Of a stretch of 6,844 bases of DNA, positions 5,993 to 6,844 are shown piece by piece. This stretch comes from Bacteroidetes bacterium 4572_114. GTDB taxonomy: Bacteria > Bacteroidota > Bacteroidia > Bacteroidales > 4484-276. Position numbers and translations under genes: made by a program. The DNA is taken from contig NIVA01000129.1 of assembly GCA_002254335.1 (NCBI GenBank), forward strand, positions 1 through 6,844, in the 5' to 3' direction. Each line of letters begins with the position of its first letter. The stretch's first letter is position 1. The notes below the pieces were generated by a model. That model saw only the letters and a program-made list of their open reading frames with translations, was not told where the DNA came from and made no database searches.

Positions 5993-6169
5993 GTTCCGCC
6001 AGTGCCGAGGTTATGGTGGACAGGGTGATGGAAAATAATTTGGCCCCTAAATCTTTTGGGATGAGATGATTTGTTATTTTGAAAATGGAGAAAGTAACCG
6101 GGGTAGTTTAACAGTGGCCGAAACGGATAAGGCCTGATGTAAAAAGGGCCAAAAAAAAATCAAAAACTT
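5993..6169. other. Intergenic stretch with no recognised content
   Basis: Between the repeat array and the tRNA-Ala promoter. I see no credible gene or RNA. It contains short A-runs (for example AAAAAAAAA near 6151-6159) and isolated GGCC words, but no stable hairpin with a T-tract on either strand. Confidence 0.4.
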
Positions 6170-6202
6170 TTTGATGATTAAATTAGATTTTAATTACATT
6201 TG
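6170..6202 (+). promoter_or_regulatory. Promoter of tRNA-Ala
   Basis: TTTG at 6170-6173, a 21-bp AT-rich spacer, and TACATTTG at 6195-6202, matching the Bacteroidota pattern. The following CACCCG is shared with the tRNA-Leu promoter. The box lies 18 bp before the mature tRNA 5' end. Confidence 0.68.
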
Positions 6203-6220
6203 CACCCGCAAAAATGGAAT

Positions 6221-6294
6221 GGGGCATTAGCTCATCCGGCTAGAGCGTCTGACTGGCAGTCAGGAGGTGATCGGTTCAAGTCCGATATGCTCCA
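6221..6294 (+). tRNA. tRNA-Ala (anticodon GGC)
   Basis: 74 nt. The acceptor arms GGGGCAT and ATGCTCC pair fully, including the G3-U70 wobble that is the main identity element for alanyl-tRNA synthetase, with discriminator A. The anticodon stem TCTGA/TCAGG encloses CTGGCAG, giving GGC (codons GCC and GCU). The variable loop AGGTG has 5 nt and the T arm is ATCGG-TTCAAGT-CCGAT. CCA is not encoded. Confidence 0.96.
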
Positions 6295-6306
6295 CGTAAT
6301 AAATCA

Positions 6307-6342
6307 AGCAGTTACATAAAATAATTTGTAACTGCTTTTTTT
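6307..6342 (+). terminator. Rho-independent terminator of tRNA-Ala
   Basis: AGCAGTTAC (6307-6315) pairs perfectly with GTAACTGCT (6328-6336), extendable by an A-T pair, and is followed by an unbroken run of T residues to 6342. It begins 12 nt after the tRNA. Confidence 0.85.
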
Positions 6343-6365
6343 ATTTGATACGCTATTTGATACAC
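6342..6365. repeat. 12-bp tandem repeat after tRNA-Ala
   Basis: TATTTGATACGC (6342-6353) is followed directly by TATTTGATACAC (6354-6365), differing at one base. It lies immediately after the tRNA-Ala terminator, where intergenic DNA changes to accessory-looking sequence. Its function is unknown. Confidence 0.7.
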
Positions 6366-6421
6366 TAATTCCGAGGTTTATGTATTAACCTCAGACTTTT
6401 CCAGACCAGTTTGACTGCTCA

Positions 6422-6562
6422 TTAGGTTTTGCGGTTTGAAGTCTTTTTGAGGCTTTCAAATTGATCGGTAATTTTTATTTGTACTGCTTTGTTTCCCCAC
6501 CAGGGGACTTTGTTTAAACCGATTTTTTTTAAATCATTTAGCAACGATTTTTTTTAAATCAT
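6422..6562 (-). pseudogene. Broken C-terminal coding fragment
   Basis: Minus-strand reading downstream of the gene ending at 6563. If one copy of the 25-bp duplication at 6520-6569 is removed, a single frame runs NNLARLLNDLKKIGLNKVPW and on through WWGNKAVQIKITDQFESLKK to TSNRKT and a TAA at 6422-6424. With the duplication present the frame breaks at a TGA after KKIVAK. The fragment has protein-like composition and no recognised domain. It may be the original C-terminus of the gene upstream, reached by a -1 shift at the five-A run just before its stop. Confidence 0.4.
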
Positions 6563-6569
6563 TTAGCAA
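6520..6569. repeat. Perfect 25-bp tandem duplication
   Basis: Positions 6520-6544 and 6545-6569 are identical over 25 bp; each copy contains CGA, eight T residues, AAATCATTTAGCAA. Since 25 is not a multiple of three, it changes the reading frame of any gene crossing it. The complete identity suggests a recent event or an assembly artefact. Confidence 0.9.
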
Positions 6570-6844
6570 TCTGGCGAGGTTGTTTTTATCCCCCAATTAT
6601 CTCCATCCAAATACGTTATCAGCAAATCGCCATCATCATTTAGGCTTAACTGGCAATTTTGATTACTGAAAAGAGTGGTCCTGATTGTTGATAAAACACA
6701 CTTGTGGCCTTCTACGGTTTTCCATTTTTTTTCGCATAACAGCGATGCAAAATGATCTATTATCAATTTGGCCTCCATTATGCAGTAATAATGTGTTTCG
6801 ATTTTTTCGGGTGATGTCCCGGTTGGTTTGTCCAAATAATAATC
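6563..6844 (-). CDS. Hypothetical protein, 5'-partial
   Basis: An open minus-strand frame entering from the right edge (DYYLDKPTGTSPEKIETHYY) and stopping at a TAA at 6563-6565 inside the 25-bp duplication; 93 codons are visible. A possible internal start is the ATG opening MEAKLIIDHFASLLCEKKWK near 6778. The segment NCQLSLNDDGDLLITYLDGD suggests alternating strands, with no signal peptide, membrane segment or known motif. I do not recognise the family. The end, GIKTTSPDC, looks like an out-of-frame tail: a -1 shift at the A-run near 6580-6585 would instead give GIKNNLARLLNDLKK and join the fragment at 6422-6562. So it may be an intact short protein or the front of a damaged longer one. Confidence 0.45.
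   Translation of the reverse strand, partial: DYYLDKPTGTSPEKIETHYYCIMEAKLIIDHFASLLCEKKWKTVEGHKCVLSTIRTTLFSNQNCQLSLNDDGDLLITYLDGDNWGIKTTSPDC

Noticed and set aside
5866..6069. Plus-strand frame rich in Lys, Trp and Glu (MENWKDGKMERWKDGK)
   Set aside because: It is the 8-bp tandem repeat read as codons. There is no promoter or domain, and it overlaps the glyS start on the opposite strand.
6100..6160. GGCC words followed by an A-run as a terminator
   Set aside because: Only 4-bp self-complementary pairings are possible and there is no T-tract in the right orientation next to a gene end.

Overview
The window looks like ordinary chromosomal DNA of a Bacteroidota bacterium. The coding regions are moderately AT-rich, the single-chain glycyl-tRNA synthetase and the L25/CTC protein are of the type usual in this phylum, and several genes are preceded by the Bacteroidota promoter form (TTTG, about 19 bp, TAnnTTTG) rather than E. 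coli-like -35/-10 boxes. I cannot name the genus.

Layout. 1-848 (minus): a secreted or membrane-anchored TPR-repeat protein whose frame is broken after about 74 codons; it runs off the left edge. 962-1435 (minus): a short winged-helix protein resembling AbiEi/DUF6577-type antitoxins, apparently missing its C-terminal half and any toxin partner, with a 15-bp inverted repeat at its promoter. 1587-1669 (minus): tRNA-Leu(CAA) followed by a strong terminator. 1822-3441 (plus): prs (PRPP synthetase) and rplY (ribosomal protein L25/CTC), closed by a terminator. 3523-4089 (plus): pth (peptidyl-tRNA hydrolase), GTG start. 4090-4345: a GC-rich repetitive stretch, then a 16-bp-arm palindrome between convergent pth and glyS. 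4346-5872 (minus): glycyl-tRNA synthetase, with its promoter box almost touching its start codon and ten 8-bp tandem repeats just upstream. 6221-6294 (plus): tRNA-Ala(GGC), with promoter and terminator. 6340-6844: an accessory-looking tail with 12-bp and 25-bp tandem duplications and a frame-disturbed, unrecognised minus-strand gene.

The core of the window serves translation and nucleotide supply: PRPP synthesis, a 5S-rRNA-binding ribosomal protein, recycling of peptidyl-tRNA, charging of tRNA-Gly, and two tRNA genes. The two ends carry decayed or variable genes next to tRNA genes, a common place for insertion and loss.

I did not find a convincing new biological system. The items most worth a second look are the candidate operator at 1467-1507 in front of the orphan antitoxin-like gene, the 25-bp duplication at 6520-6569, the frame break in the TPR gene, and the repeat array abutting the glyS promoter. 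Both frame disruptions could also be assembly or read errors.
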